Shown here: piece after piece, positions 25,582 to 34,592 of the stretch | How the letters are laid out: the number at the start of each line of letters is the position of its first letter | Position numbering within the stretch: the first letter of the stretch is position 1 | From: Roseibium aquae | GTDB taxonomy: Bacteria; Pseudomonadota; Alphaproteobacteria; Rhizobiales; Stappiaceae | Direction: 5' to 3' | Assembly: GCF_008711285.1 (NCBI RefSeq) | Contig: NZ_VXDC01000003.1 | Location: forward strand, 1 to 64,000 | DNA length: 64,000 bases | Notes under the pieces: generated by a model | The model's database searches: none | What the model saw: only the letters and a program-made list of their open reading frames with translations | What the model was told of the DNA's origin: nothing | Made by a program: the position numbers and the translations under genes

Positions 25582-27275
25582 CAGAACAGACGATCGATCC
25601 GATCACCCTCGCGGTGTTGGCCGGACGCATGGAACAGATCGCGGACGAAATGGATGCGACGCTCTTCCGGGCCGCCTTCAATCCGATCATCGCGGAGGCG
25701 CATGACGCCAGCCACGGCCTTTACGACGCTGTGACCGGGGATACCCTCGTCCAGGGTAAGTCCGGGTTGCCGATCTTCGTCGGGGTGATGAGCTTCGCGG
25801 TCAAGGCCGTGATCGAAAAGGCGGCGGCCGATGGCGACCTGGCCGACGGCGATATCTATATTTTCAACGATGCCCATCTGGGCGGCACGCATCTGAGCGA
25901 CATGCGTCTGGTCCGGCCCTATTTCCGGGATGGCCAGCTGTTTTGCTACCTGGCGTCCGTCGGCCACTGGCACGATGTCGGCGGAGCGGTACCGGGCAAC
26001 TACAATCCGGCAGCCACCGAAGCATTCCAGGAAGCCTTCATTCTCCCACCGGTGCGCATTGCGCGGGGGAGCGTATTGCAGCAGGACATTATCGACATCC
26101 TGATGAGAAACACCCGACTGCCGCAATCGGCCATGGGTGATCTTAACGGCCAGCTCGGCGCGCTCGATCTCGGGGTCAAGCGCCTCGATGAACTGCTGGA
26201 CGAGTACGGCGCCAAGACCGTATCCGCCGCCCTGACCGCCCTCGGCCACCGGGCCGAGGCTCTGATGCGCTCCGAACTGTCGGCACTTCCCGACGGCCGA
26301 TGGGAGGCCGTGGACTATCTCGATAACGATGGCATCACCGACACGGCCCTGCCCATCAAGGTCGCGCTGGAGGTCAAGGGCGACCGGATGGTGCTGGACT
26401 TCACCGGGACCGCCCCGGTGACCGCCGGCCCGGTCAACATCGCCCTGCCCACCTCCGTCGCCTGCTGTTATGTGGCCATCAAACACATTTTTCCCGATCT
26501 TCCGGCGAATGCGGGCGTGATGCGCCCGATCGAGGTGAAGGTCCCGGACGGTTCGCTGTTATCCGCCGGGTTTCCGGCCCCGGTCGGGGGCTACACCGAA
26601 ACCATATTGCGCATGATCGACGTCATCTTCGCCGCCGCGTCCAAGGCAGCGCCTGAAAAGGTCGTCGCCAATGCCTACGGCACGATCAACGCGCTCTCAA
26701 TCGCCGGCAAAAGGGCGAATGGTCAGCGATGGGTGATGTTCAGCTTTTATGGCGGCGGTCACGGCGGCTCGCGGGAGAGCGACGGCCTGAACCATGGCAA
26801 TGCCCCGATTTCAACGGCAACCATCCCTCCAATGGAGATCCTGGAAGCCGCCTACCCGGTCATGTTCCGGCAATGGGCCCTTCGGCCGGACAGTGCCGGG
26901 GCCGGCACCCATCGGGGTGGGCTCGGCGCGATCTATGAGATCGAGCTGCTCGAACAGGAAGCGGAGGCCTTCTTGTTCGGCGAGCGCGGGCGCTTCGCCC
27001 CGCAAGGTGTATGTGGCGGCGAAGGGGCCGCGATGAATGTGTTCGAGTACGAAGAGGGCGGAAACTGGCACAGACCCGCGATGACGTCGAAAATGCGCGG
27101 CATCAAGCTGCACAAGGGCGAGCGTGTCCGGCTCATGACCCCTGGTGGGGGTGGATACGGGCCAGCCGCTGACCGCGATCCGGCGGCCATCGCCCGCGAT
27201 GTGGCCCAGGGCTATGTCACAGGTCCGGCGGCGGACATCACCTACGGCACCGACTGGCAGGAGGCTGGCCAATGA
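25578..27275 (+). CDS. hydantoinase B/oxoprolinase family protein
   Basis: This 565-residue protein is the HyuB-type subunit: DPITLAVLAGRMEQIADEMD, AHDASHGLYDA, DGDIYIFNDAHLGGTHLSDM, and VGHWHDVGGAVPGNYNP. The late glycine-rich YGGGHGGSRESDGLNHGNAP and MTPGGGGYGPA are also typical. With HyuA it hydrolyses cyclic amides such as N-methylhydantoin, 5-oxoproline or related imides and acyl substrates, using ATP; related carboxylases exist, but the extra acetone-carboxylase subunit is absent. It overlaps both neighbours by four bases. The substrate is unknown. Confidence 0.92.
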   Translation: MTEQTIDPITLAVLAGRMEQIADEMDATLFRAAFNPIIAEAHDASHGLYDAVTGDTLVQGKSGLPIFVGVMSFAVKAVIEKAAADGDLADGDIYIFNDAHLGGTHLSDMRLVRPYFRDGQLFCYLASVGHWHDVGGAVPGNYNPAATEAFQEAFILPPVRIARGSVLQQDIIDILMRNTRLPQSAMGDLNGQLGALDLGVKRLDELLDEYGAKTVSAALTALGHRAEALMRSELSALPDGRWEAVDYLDNDGITDTALPIKVALEVKGDRMVLDFTGTAPVTAGPVNIALPTSVACCYVAIKHIFPDLPANAGVMRPIEVKVPDGSLLSAGFPAPVGGYTETILRMIDVIFAAASKAAPEKVVANAYGTINALSIAGKRANGQRWVMFSFYGGGHGGSRESDGLNHGNAPISTATIPPMEILEAAYPVMFRQWALRPDSAGAGTHRGGLGAIYEIELLEQEAEAFLFGERGRFAPQGVCGGEGAAMNVFEYEEGGNWHRPAMTSKMRGIKLHKGERVRLMTPGGGGYGPAADRDPAAIARDVAQGYVTGPAADITYGTDWQEAGQ

Positions 27276-29338
27276 GCAAGATGATCGGTGTCGATGTCGG
27301 CGGAACCTTCACCGACGTGTTCGTTCTCGATGAAGCCACGGGTCAGGCCCAGGTCGCCAAGGTTCCAACCTCGCGGCCGGACCAGTCCGGCGGTTTTCTT
27401 GACGGGATCCGGCGGCAGGTGGAAAATCTGGCGGATGTGGCCGCTGTCGTACACGGGACAACGGCTGGAACAAATGCGCTTCTGGAACGCAAGGGCGCCC
27501 GGATCGGCGTTATCACGACCGAAGGCTTGCGCGACGTTCTCGAAATGCGGCGGCGCGACCGGCCACGGACCTGGGGGCTGCGGGGCAACTTCGAACCGGT
27601 GGTTGAGCGGAACCTGCGCCTTGAAGTCCCCGAACGCACCTTGGCGGACGGGACCATTCACACGCCGGTCGATCTGGAAGCCGTGCGGGCCGCCGCATCG
27701 ACCCTCATGGACGAAGGCTGTCTGGCTGTTTGCATTCTATTTGCCAATGCCTACGCCAATTCCTCCAACGAAGCGCTCGCCACCGAGGCCGTCCGGGCCA
27801 TGTGGCCCAATCCGCATGTCTCCTGTTCGTCGGAAATCCTGCCGGAAATCCGGGAATTCGAACGCTTCTCCACGACCGCACTCAACGCCTATCTTCAGCC
27901 CGAGGTCAGCGGCTATCTCGGCCGCCTCGATACCGCATTGCGCGATGGAGGCTTTGGCGGCGAATTCATGATCGTCCAGTCGAATGGCGGGGTCATGGAC
28001 ACCGGCACGGCATGCCGCCTTCCCATCCGCACAGCGCTGAGCGGCCCGGCCGCCGGCGTGATCGCCGCAGGATATATTTCGAAGACGGCCGGTTTTCCCG
28101 ATGTCATTACCGGAGACATGGGCGGCACCAGTTTCGACGTCTCCCTGATCGCGGGCGGACAAACCGTACTCAGCCCCCAGACTTCCATCGATTTCGGCAT
28201 GGTCGTGCGGACCCCGATGATCGAGATCACGACGATCGGTGCCGGTGGCGGCTCGATCGCCTGGGTCGACAAGGGCGGGCTGTTGAATATCGGGCCGGAA
28301 AGCGCGGGCTCCACCCCCGGCCCTGTCGCCTATGGCCAGGGCAACACCCGTCCGACCGTGACCGACGCCAATGTGGTGCTGGGCCGCATCGATCCGGAGA
28401 ACCCGATTGGCGGCAAGCTGGACCGCCTGGATGTCGATGCGGCGAAAGCCGCCATTGACGAACATGTCGGCAAAGCCCTGGGCCTTGGCACCTATGAAGC
28501 GGCCGAAGCCATCCTGAAAGTCGCCAATTCCCGGATGGCGGGCGCGATCCGCCTGGTCAGCATCGAGCGCGGCTTCGATCCGAAGCGCTTCGCCTTCATG
28601 CCCTTTGGCGGCGGCGGTGCCCTGCACGCGGGCGCCATGCTCCGGGAAGTCGGGATTGGCCGCGCCATCGTGCCGCGGTATCCGGGCGTCACCAGCGCCC
28701 TGGGCTGCGTGATCGCCGACATGCGGCAGGATTTCGTTCAAACCGTCAACGCGCTGACGGCGGCGCTCGATCCGGAACGGCTGGCCAAGATCATGCAGCA
28801 GCATGTCGATGACGGGATGGCGCTGTTGAACGCGGCCGGCACAAGGTTCGAGGCACGTGAAACCGTGTTCGAACTCGACATGGCCTATGTCGGCCAGACC
28901 CACACCGTGGCCGTTCCATTGCCGGTCGCAATCGAGAACGGGGCCGTCGCCACGCCCTCGCGCGAAGACATCGAGACCGCCTTCGACACCGCTTATCTGG
29001 CAGCTTATGGCCGGACGCTGTCCAACGGAACCCGCCGGGTGATGAACCTGCGCACCGCGGTTATCGGACGCCGCCCGAAGTTTGATTTGTCGACCCTGGC
29101 TCCCAAGACCAGTGGACGCGCCGAGGATGCCCGGCAATCCACCCGGCCGGTGCATTTCGGCGACGCATGGCACGACACGGCGATCTATGACCGCCTGGCC
29201 CTGCCCGTGGGCGCGCAGATCGACGGACCGGCCATACTGGTCCAGCCGGACACCACGGTGCTGATCGAGCCGGGCCTGACCGGCGCCGTCGACATGTATG
29301 GCAACACGATCATCACCCGACTTGAGGAACCCGCATGA
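27272..29338 (+). CDS. hydantoinase A/oxoprolinase family protein
   Basis: This 688-residue protein is the HyuA-type, ATP-handling subunit. It has an ASKHA-type phosphate loop, IGVDVGGTFTDVFVLDE, at the N-terminus, then VVHGTTAGTNALLERKGARI, a catalytic-region block DMGGTSFDVSLI near residue 285, and MPFGGGGALHAG. Partner is the HyuB-like protein upstream. Overlaps of four bases on both sides support equimolar translation. In the proposed pathway it would open a cyclic amide ring with ATP. Confidence 0.93.
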   Translation: MSKMIGVDVGGTFTDVFVLDEATGQAQVAKVPTSRPDQSGGFLDGIRRQVENLADVAAVVHGTTAGTNALLERKGARIGVITTEGLRDVLEMRRRDRPRTWGLRGNFEPVVERNLRLEVPERTLADGTIHTPVDLEAVRAAASTLMDEGCLAVCILFANAYANSSNEALATEAVRAMWPNPHVSCSSEILPEIREFERFSTTALNAYLQPEVSGYLGRLDTALRDGGFGGEFMIVQSNGGVMDTGTACRLPIRTALSGPAAGVIAAGYISKTAGFPDVITGDMGGTSFDVSLIAGGQTVLSPQTSIDFGMVVRTPMIEITTIGAGGGSIAWVDKGGLLNIGPESAGSTPGPVAYGQGNTRPTVTDANVVLGRIDPENPIGGKLDRLDVDAAKAAIDEHVGKALGLGTYEAAEAILKVANSRMAGAIRLVSIERGFDPKRFAFMPFGGGGALHAGAMLREVGIGRAIVPRYPGVTSALGCVIADMRQDFVQTVNALTAALDPERLAKIMQQHVDDGMALLNAAGTRFEARETVFELDMAYVGQTHTVAVPLPVAIENGAVATPSREDIETAFDTAYLAAYGRTLSNGTRRVMNLRTAVIGRRPKFDLSTLAPKTSGRAEDARQSTRPVHFGDAWHDTAIYDRLALPVGAQIDGPAILVQPDTTVLIEPGLTGAVDMYGNTIITRLEEPA

Positions 29339-29940
29339 GCGATGGCATCGTCCCCTCCCGAACCGCTGTCCTGACCATCGATTTGCAAAACGACTTTCTC
29401 CATCCGGAAGGCGCGTATGGCCGGGCCGGTCAAACGGCCGACCAGATCCTTGCGCTGCCCGCGCGGATCCGCCCCGTGATCGATGCGCTGCGCGCCAAGG
29501 GCGGTACCTATGTCTCCGCCCAGTTCACCCTTGTGCCGGGTCCGGGTGGAGAGCCATTGATCGCGCCGCATCTCAAAAAGCTGAGACCTTTTCTGGCAAA
29601 AGGCGATTTTGCCCCCGGCTCATTCGGCCATGATCTTGTCAATGCATTGGCTCCTGCGGATTATACGGTCGAAAAAGTCGCTTATTCAGCGCTTTATCAA
29701 ACAAGGCTGGAGTACATTCTCAGGGCTACCGGGATCGATAAGCTGATTATTGGCGGAATCGTGACCAACGGCGGCGTCGCCTCCACCGTCCGCGATGCCC
29801 ATTTGCGGAATTTCCATACCATTTTGCTCAGCGATGGCTGCGCGGCGTTCCGCCAGGACGTGCATGACGCAACACTCCTGTCCCTTGGATCGGTCACTGA
29901 GATCATGACGTGCGCCGAGGCTTTGGAGAGACTCTCATGA
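29335..29940 (+). CDS. isochorismatase-family hydrolase lacking the nucleophilic cysteine
   Basis: The 201-residue protein has the cysteine-hydrolase fold: D16 in LTIDLQNDFLHPEG and K114 in EKVAYSAL are the expected catalytic Asp and Lys. At the nucleophile loop, family members read TNVCVEST; here the sequence is TNGGVAST, so Gly147 replaces the cysteine. The enterobactin isochorismatases also lack the cysteine and act by another mechanism, so it may hydrolyse a vinyl ether, or be a non-amidase. Position between the hydantoinase and lyase genes would otherwise suggest an amidase. It overlaps both neighbours by four bases. Confidence 0.85.
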   Translation: MSDGIVPSRTAVLTIDLQNDFLHPEGAYGRAGQTADQILALPARIRPVIDALRAKGGTYVSAQFTLVPGPGGEPLIAPHLKKLRPFLAKGDFAPGSFGHDLVNALAPADYTVEKVAYSALYQTRLEYILRATGIDKLIIGGIVTNGGVASTVRDAHLRNFHTILLSDGCAAFRQDVHDATLLSLGSVTEIMTCAEALERLS

Positions 29941-30803
29941 CCCTTAAAGAACGTCTTCAAAAAGACGAGATCCTGACGGCGCCCGGTGTTTATGATGGTC
30001 TGACCGCCGCGATCGCGCAGGACGCCGGTTTCGAAGCCCTGTACCTGTCCGGCGCGGCCGTGGCCTATACCCGGCTCGGCCGTCCCGATATCGGCCTGAC
30101 CTCGGTCACGGAAATGGCCGACACGATGGCCTTGATCCGCGACCGGGTCGACCTGCCGGTCATCATCGATGCCGATACCGGGTTCGGCAACGCCCTGAAT
30201 GCGCAGCGGACCATGCGGCTTTACGAACGCGCCGGCGCAAACGCGCTTCAGGTCGAGGATCAGACCTATCCGAAACGGTGCGGTCACCTTGCTGACAAGT
30301 CATTGATCCCGACCGCCGAAATGGCGGGAAAGATCGCTGCCATGACCGACGCCCGTCAAAGCGATGACACGCTGATTATCGCCCGGACCGACGCCATCGC
30401 GGTTGAGGGCTTCGATGCGGCGATCGCCCGCGCCGAGGCCTACGTGGAGGCCGGGGCGGATGCGCTGTTCATCGAAGCGCCGCGCAGCGGCGAGGAACTT
30501 TCAAGCATCGCGGCCCGGTTCAGCGGCCGCATTCCGCTCCTGGCGAACATGGTGGAAGGCGGCGCAACGCCGATCCAGTCCGCGAAGGACCTGGAGAAAG
30601 CCGGGTTTTCCATCGTTATCTTTCCAGGCGGAATTGTCCGGGCGCTCGCCCGGACCGCGGTCGACTACTACGCAAGCCTGCACGGACACGGCTCGAACCG
30701 GCCCTTCTCCGAACGCATGTTCGATTTCGACGGACTCAACGGCCTGATCGGCACGGACAAGATGCTGGAAACAGGAAAACGTTATGACAATGGCGGAACA
30801 TGA
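29937..30803 (+). CDS. isocitrate lyase/PEP mutase superfamily lyase (methylisocitrate- or dimethylmalate-lyase-like)
   Basis: This 288-residue TIM-barrel protein has the metal site DADTGFGN at 78-85, VEDQTYPKRCGHL at 106-118 with the catalytic KRCGH loop, and TARTD-type IIARTDAIAVEGFD. The cysteine in KRCGH marks a carbon-carbon lyase rather than a mutase. Known relatives cleave 2-methylisocitrate, 2,3-dimethylmalate or oxaloacetate, typically releasing pyruvate. It would cleave the product of the LeuCD-type hydratase. The start at 29937 overlaps the upstream stop as ATGA; downstream it overlaps the flavoprotein gene by 20 bp. Confidence 0.92.
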   Translation: MTLKERLQKDEILTAPGVYDGLTAAIAQDAGFEALYLSGAAVAYTRLGRPDIGLTSVTEMADTMALIRDRVDLPVIIDADTGFGNALNAQRTMRLYERAGANALQVEDQTYPKRCGHLADKSLIPTAEMAGKIAAMTDARQSDDTLIIARTDAIAVEGFDAAIARAEAYVEAGADALFIEAPRSGEELSSIAARFSGRIPLLANMVEGGATPIQSAKDLEKAGFSIVIFPGGIVRALARTAVDYYASLHGHGSNRPFSERMFDFDGLNGLIGTDKMLETGKRYDNGGT

Positions 30804-32157
30804 TCCCCGGATCCTGGCGCCTCAGGAAACCGACTTCGATGTCGAGACGCTGATTGTCGGCGCCGGTGCCTGTGGCATGGTCGCAGCGCTGGCGGCTCAT
30901 GACGCGGGCCAGGAGGTGCTGGTTGTCGAGGCCGACTCCCTGCCATCTGGCTCGACGGCGCTGTCTGCCGGTCTTGTTCCGGCGGCGGGCACACGGTTCC
31001 AGGCACAGCTTGGAATCGCGGACACGGCCAGGACGTTTGCCCGCGACATCCAATCCAAGGCCAAGCATGAAAACGACGCGGACCTGGTCGAGGCGCTCGC
31101 GAATGGTGCTGCGGCGGCGATCGAATGGCTGGCCGACCGTTACGGTTTTCCGTTTTCGGTGGTGTCCGATTTCGACTATCCCGGCCATTCGCAGCGCCGC
31201 ATGCACGGTCTGCCCAGCCGGTCGGGCCGGGAACTGATCGATCGCTTGCGCGCAACCTGCGAGGCGGAAGGCATCGACATCATCTGTAATCGCCGGGTGA
31301 CAACCCTTTATGCGGACGGCAAACGGATCACGGGTGCGGCCGCCACGCGGGGAGATGGCGGCGAGGAAAAAATCGGCTGCGAGCGTCTGATCCTCGCTTG
31401 CAATGGCTTTGGCGGGAACCGGCGCCTGGTTGCGGCCCACATGCCACAGATTTCCGGCGCGCTCTGGTTCGGCCATGACGGCAACCGGGGCGAAGCGGTC
31501 GGCTGGGCCGCCGGTCTGGGGGCAGCCACCCGCCATCTGGGGGCCTACCAGGGACACGGGAACGTCGCCCATCCCCACGGGATCCTGATCACCTGGGCCG
31601 TGATCACGTCCGGAGGAGTCCAGGTCAACTCCGATGGCAAGCGGTTCTGGGATGAAAGCCAGGGCTATTCGGAGGCGGCCAGGCATGTGCTCGCCCAGCC
31701 GGGCGGCATCGCATGGGCGATTTTCGACAGCCGTATTGCGGCCATCGCGCGGCAATTCGCAGACTTCAAGGATGCCGAGGCGCAAGGCGCGGTCAAGACA
31801 GCCGATACGCTGGACCTGCTCGCCGAGCAGTGTCATCTCGATCTGGGCACCCTGGCGCAAACGATCAATGCCATCCCGAACCCCGGCACGGACGCGTTCG
31901 GCAGACAGTTCGAAGGACCCGGCCTTGCGCCTCCCTATTGCGCCGTGAAAGTGACGGGGGCGCTGTTTCATACCCAAGGGGGCCTGGACGTTGCCCCCAA
32001 CGGTCAGGTTCGCGCCCTCGACGGCACGCTCTTCCCGAACCTTTATGCGGCCGGTGGCGCCGCTTGCGGCGTGTCGGGCAGCGGCGACAGCGGCTATCTC
32101 TCAGGGAATGGGCTGCTCAGCGCCGTCGTTCTCGGACGGGCCGCCGGCTTGGGATAA
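30784..32157 (+). CDS. FAD-dependent oxidoreductase, fumarate reductase/succinate dehydrogenase flavoprotein-like
   Basis: The 457-residue protein has FAD-binding LIVGAGACGMVAALAAHDAG near residues 23-42, EADSLPSGSTALSAG, and the C-terminal PNLYAAGGAACGVSGSGDSG. It belongs to the FAD_binding_2 family that includes tricarballylate dehydrogenase, urocanate reductase and ketosteroid dehydrogenases, enzymes that add or remove a double bond next to a carbonyl or carboxylate. No iron-sulfur partner is encoded nearby. In context it would interconvert a saturated and unsaturated di- or tricarboxylate. AGGA precedes the ATG, which lies inside the end of the lyase gene. Confidence 0.88.
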   Translation: MTMAEHDPRILAPQETDFDVETLIVGAGACGMVAALAAHDAGQEVLVVEADSLPSGSTALSAGLVPAAGTRFQAQLGIADTARTFARDIQSKAKHENDADLVEALANGAAAAIEWLADRYGFPFSVVSDFDYPGHSQRRMHGLPSRSGRELIDRLRATCEAEGIDIICNRRVTTLYADGKRITGAAATRGDGGEEKIGCERLILACNGFGGNRRLVAAHMPQISGALWFGHDGNRGEAVGWAAGLGAATRHLGAYQGHGNVAHPHGILITWAVITSGGVQVNSDGKRFWDESQGYSEAARHVLAQPGGIAWAIFDSRIAAIARQFADFKDAEAQGAVKTADTLDLLAEQCHLDLGTLAQTINAIPNPGTDAFGRQFEGPGLAPPYCAVKVTGALFHTQGGLDVAPNGQVRALDGTLFPNLYAAGGAACGVSGSGDSGYLSGNGLLSAVVLGRAAGLG

Positions 32158-32275
32158 GCCAGAAGGATCAAACCCCGGCTCCGGGCCCGCACGGCACTTT
32201 GCGCGGTCCGGACCGCACGGGCGCCTTGCCCCGCCAACCTCCCGGTTGCACACTCGCTCATTATCGGGGGGATGC

Positions 32276-33685
32276 GTGACCTGGAAGCCCAAACGACCCG
32301 CCATCGGAACCCTGGCGAACAGCGCGGCACTTGGCCTGGCCGTGGCCGCGTGCCTCCTGCCACCGCTCGCCGGCTTGACCGCGCAGGCGCAAGCTGCCGC
32401 AGGTATCGGCCTGCTCATGGCCGTGCTGTGGGTAACAGAGAGCCTTCCGCTGGCCGCGACCGCCCTGCTGCCACTTGTCCTGTTTCCCCTGACCGGGGTC
32501 GCATCCATCGCCGACTTGTCCGGCGCCTATGCCAATCCCTTGATCTTTCTGTTCCTTGGCGGCTTCCTGATCGCCATGGCCATCGAGAAATGGGGGCTCC
32601 ACCGGCGGCTCGCCTTTGCCATTCTGGCCAGAACCAGCGGTGATCCGCGCCATGTGATCCTGTCTGTGATGGGCGCGACCGCCTTCCTGAGCCTTTGGAT
32701 CAGCAACACGGCCTCGGCGATGGTCGCGGCGCCCATCGCGGCTTCGATCGCGCTCATGCGCCAGGAGGGCGACGGCTTCCCGGCCGCCTTGATGCTCGGG
32801 GTTGCCTATAGCGCCACGATCGGTGGCATGGGATCGCTGATCGGCACGCCCCCCAACGCTCTGTTCGCGGCCTATATGGAAGAGGCCCATGGCGTTGTCA
32901 TCGGCTTCGCCGATTGGATGCTGATCGGCTTGCCGGTCGTTCTTGTTCTGCTTCCAATCGCCTGGCTCGTCCTCACGCGCGTTGCCTTCGAGATCCGCCC
33001 CGTCCCGGTAGAAACCGGATTTGCAAGACAACCGCCCCTGTCCTCCGGCGAAAAAAGGCTGGCGGTTATCGCGGCCTTGACCGCCCTTGGCTGGATGACA
33101 CGTCCGCTCATATCCAGCGCCTTTCCGGCTCTTGGCATCACCGACGCCGGGATCGCGATGACGGGCGCGCTGAGCCTGTTCGTGGTCAAGGCCGGCAGGG
33201 CGGATGAGGGCCGCTTGCTGGACTGGACCACGGCGGCCCGGCTGCGCTGGGACGTGTTGATCCTGTTCGGCGGCGGACTGGCCCTGGCTTCGGCCATCGA
33301 TCAGACCGGCCTTGCCGCGTGGATCGGCGCACAGGCGAAAGGTCTCGCCGGCCTGCCGACGTTCTGGATTCTGCTGTGTTTCGCGCTGATCATCGTCTAT
33401 CTGGGAGAACTGGCGTCCAATACGGCCATGGCGGCGATCTTCTTGCCTGTTGCCGGCGCAGCCGCGGTTGGAATGGGCGCGGATCCGCTCGTCTTCGCGC
33501 TGCCGGTCGCCATGGCCGCCTCCATCGGTTTCATGCTGCCGGTTGCCACGCCCCCGAACGCGATCGTTTTCGCGAACCCTGCCGTCAGCAGACCGGATAT
33601 GCTGCGGGCCGGAGCCCCGCTGGACGTGCTCGGCATCGCCGTGGCGCTGTCAGCCGGCATCCTTCTGGGCCCCTTGGTGTTCTGA
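32276..33685 (+). CDS. SLC13/DASS family di- or tricarboxylate transporter
   Basis: This 469-residue inner-membrane protein has about 11 hydrophobic helices and the two SNT signature hairpins of the divalent-anion:sodium symporter family: WISNTASAMVAAPIAAS and ASNTAMAAIFLPVAGA. The related substrate loops SLIGTPPNALFAAYM and VATPPNAIVFANP are also present. It imports di- or tricarboxylates or related anions. The GTG at 32276 is preceded by a GGGGGGA stretch; about 120 bp separate it from the flavoprotein gene. With the TRAP system it gives this locus a second carboxylate importer. Confidence 0.9.
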   Translation: MTWKPKRPAIGTLANSAALGLAVAACLLPPLAGLTAQAQAAAGIGLLMAVLWVTESLPLAATALLPLVLFPLTGVASIADLSGAYANPLIFLFLGGFLIAMAIEKWGLHRRLAFAILARTSGDPRHVILSVMGATAFLSLWISNTASAMVAAPIAASIALMRQEGDGFPAALMLGVAYSATIGGMGSLIGTPPNALFAAYMEEAHGVVIGFADWMLIGLPVVLVLLPIAWLVLTRVAFEIRPVPVETGFARQPPLSSGEKRLAVIAALTALGWMTRPLISSAFPALGITDAGIAMTGALSLFVVKAGRADEGRLLDWTTAARLRWDVLILFGGGLALASAIDQTGLAAWIGAQAKGLAGLPTFWILLCFALIIVYLGELASNTAMAAIFLPVAGAAAVGMGADPLVFALPVAMAASIGFMLPVATPPNAIVFANPAVSRPDMLRAGAPLDVLGIAVALSAGILLGPLVF

Positions 33686-33704
33686 CGCTGCGTTGTGCTC
33701 CAAC

Positions 33705-33721
33705 CCGGTCGTCTTGACCGG
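33705..33721 (+). terminator. hairpin after the SLC13 gene
   Basis: CCGGTC (33705-33710) pairs with GACCGG (33716-33721) around a five-base loop, 20 bp past the stop. An A-run instead of a T-run follows on this strand, so it is at most a weak terminator. Confidence 0.4.
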
Positions 33722-33726
33722 CAACG

Positions 33727-33752
33727 AAAAAACCGGGCTCCCCGATCCCCGG
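33727..33752 (-). terminator. rho-independent terminator of the yceI-like gene
   Basis: Read on the minus strand, CCGGG (33752-33748) pairs with CCCGG (33737-33733), followed directly by a run of six T residues (33732-33727). It lies 30 bp past the stop of the yceI-like gene. Confidence 0.6.
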
Positions 33753-33781
33753 CTCTCCGATCAAGGACGAGGGACCAAGAC

Positions 33782-34387
33782 CTAATCCTCGATCCGCATT
33801 GCCTCGGTCTCGATGATCACGTCTACCTGATCGCCGACAATGTCACCGGCCACGGCATAGGTCATGCCGAAGTCACTGCGCTTGACCGAGGTCCGGGCCG
33901 AAATACCGAGAACAAACCGCTGGTGGCCGAAGGGGTAAGGACCGGCCTTGTTCAAGGTGACATCCAGCGTGAGGGGTCGGCTTTGCCCCAGCAAGGTCAA
34001 CGTGCCGGTCACCGTGCCGGTGGTTTCGGAGATCGGGGTGCCGCCGTCGGCGGTGAATGTCATGACCGGTAACTGCGCGACATTCAGAAAATCGGGATTG
34101 CGCACATGCTCGTCGCGGGCCGCGTTGAAGCTTTCGATGCTTGCGGTCTGGACCGTTACCGTCAAATCCGACAGGGCTTGGGTGTCCATGTCATAGGTGA
34201 AGGTGCCGGCGACGTCGGTGAAGACGCCAAGGGTATCGGCAAAGCCGAGATGATGCACCGTGAAAGCCAGCGTGGTGTGCTCGGGATCGAGCTCGTACCG
34301 GTGTGGCTCGGCCAGTGCGGCCGTGGCCGCGAAGACGGCTGCCCCGCCAAACACGGCCCACGCATGTCCAAGGAAAACCTGTCGCAT
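33782..34387 (-). CDS. YceI family periplasmic protein
   Basis: The 201-residue protein has an N-terminal signal peptide (MRQVFLGHAWAVFGGAAVFA, cleavage after about LAE) and a YceI lipocalin-like domain: YELDPEHTTLAFTVHHLGFA, VTVQTASIESFNAARDEHVR, NPDFLNVAQLPVMTF and GTLTLLGQSRPLTLDV. Such proteins bind isoprenoid-like lipids in the periplasm and are linked to stress. The start at 34387 follows GGAGAGGGACC. It is divergent from selO with about 200 bp between the starts. Confidence 0.92.
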   Translation of the reverse strand: MRQVFLGHAWAVFGGAAVFAATAALAEPHRYELDPEHTTLAFTVHHLGFADTLGVFTDVAGTFTYDMDTQALSDLTVTVQTASIESFNAARDEHVRNPDFLNVAQLPVMTFTADGGTPISETTGTVTGTLTLLGQSRPLTLDVTLNKAGPYPFGHQRFVLGISARTSVKRSDFGMTYAVAGDIVGDQVDVIIETEAMRIED

Positions 34388-34592
34388 GGTCCCTCTCCTG
34401 AGCCCGTCCTTTTCTCCGTTAAAGCTTGGGACCAAAAATCAGCCTGTAAAGGGGATCATCGTCACTTTCCCGTTTTTGCCTGAACCGGCTGGCGGCAAAC
34501 AGCCTGTTCGAGCCGATGGGGTCCCATACGCGGAAAGACGTCTTATATTGCGTATGTCCGACCTTCCCGCATTCCGGCCAACAGGACCCGAC

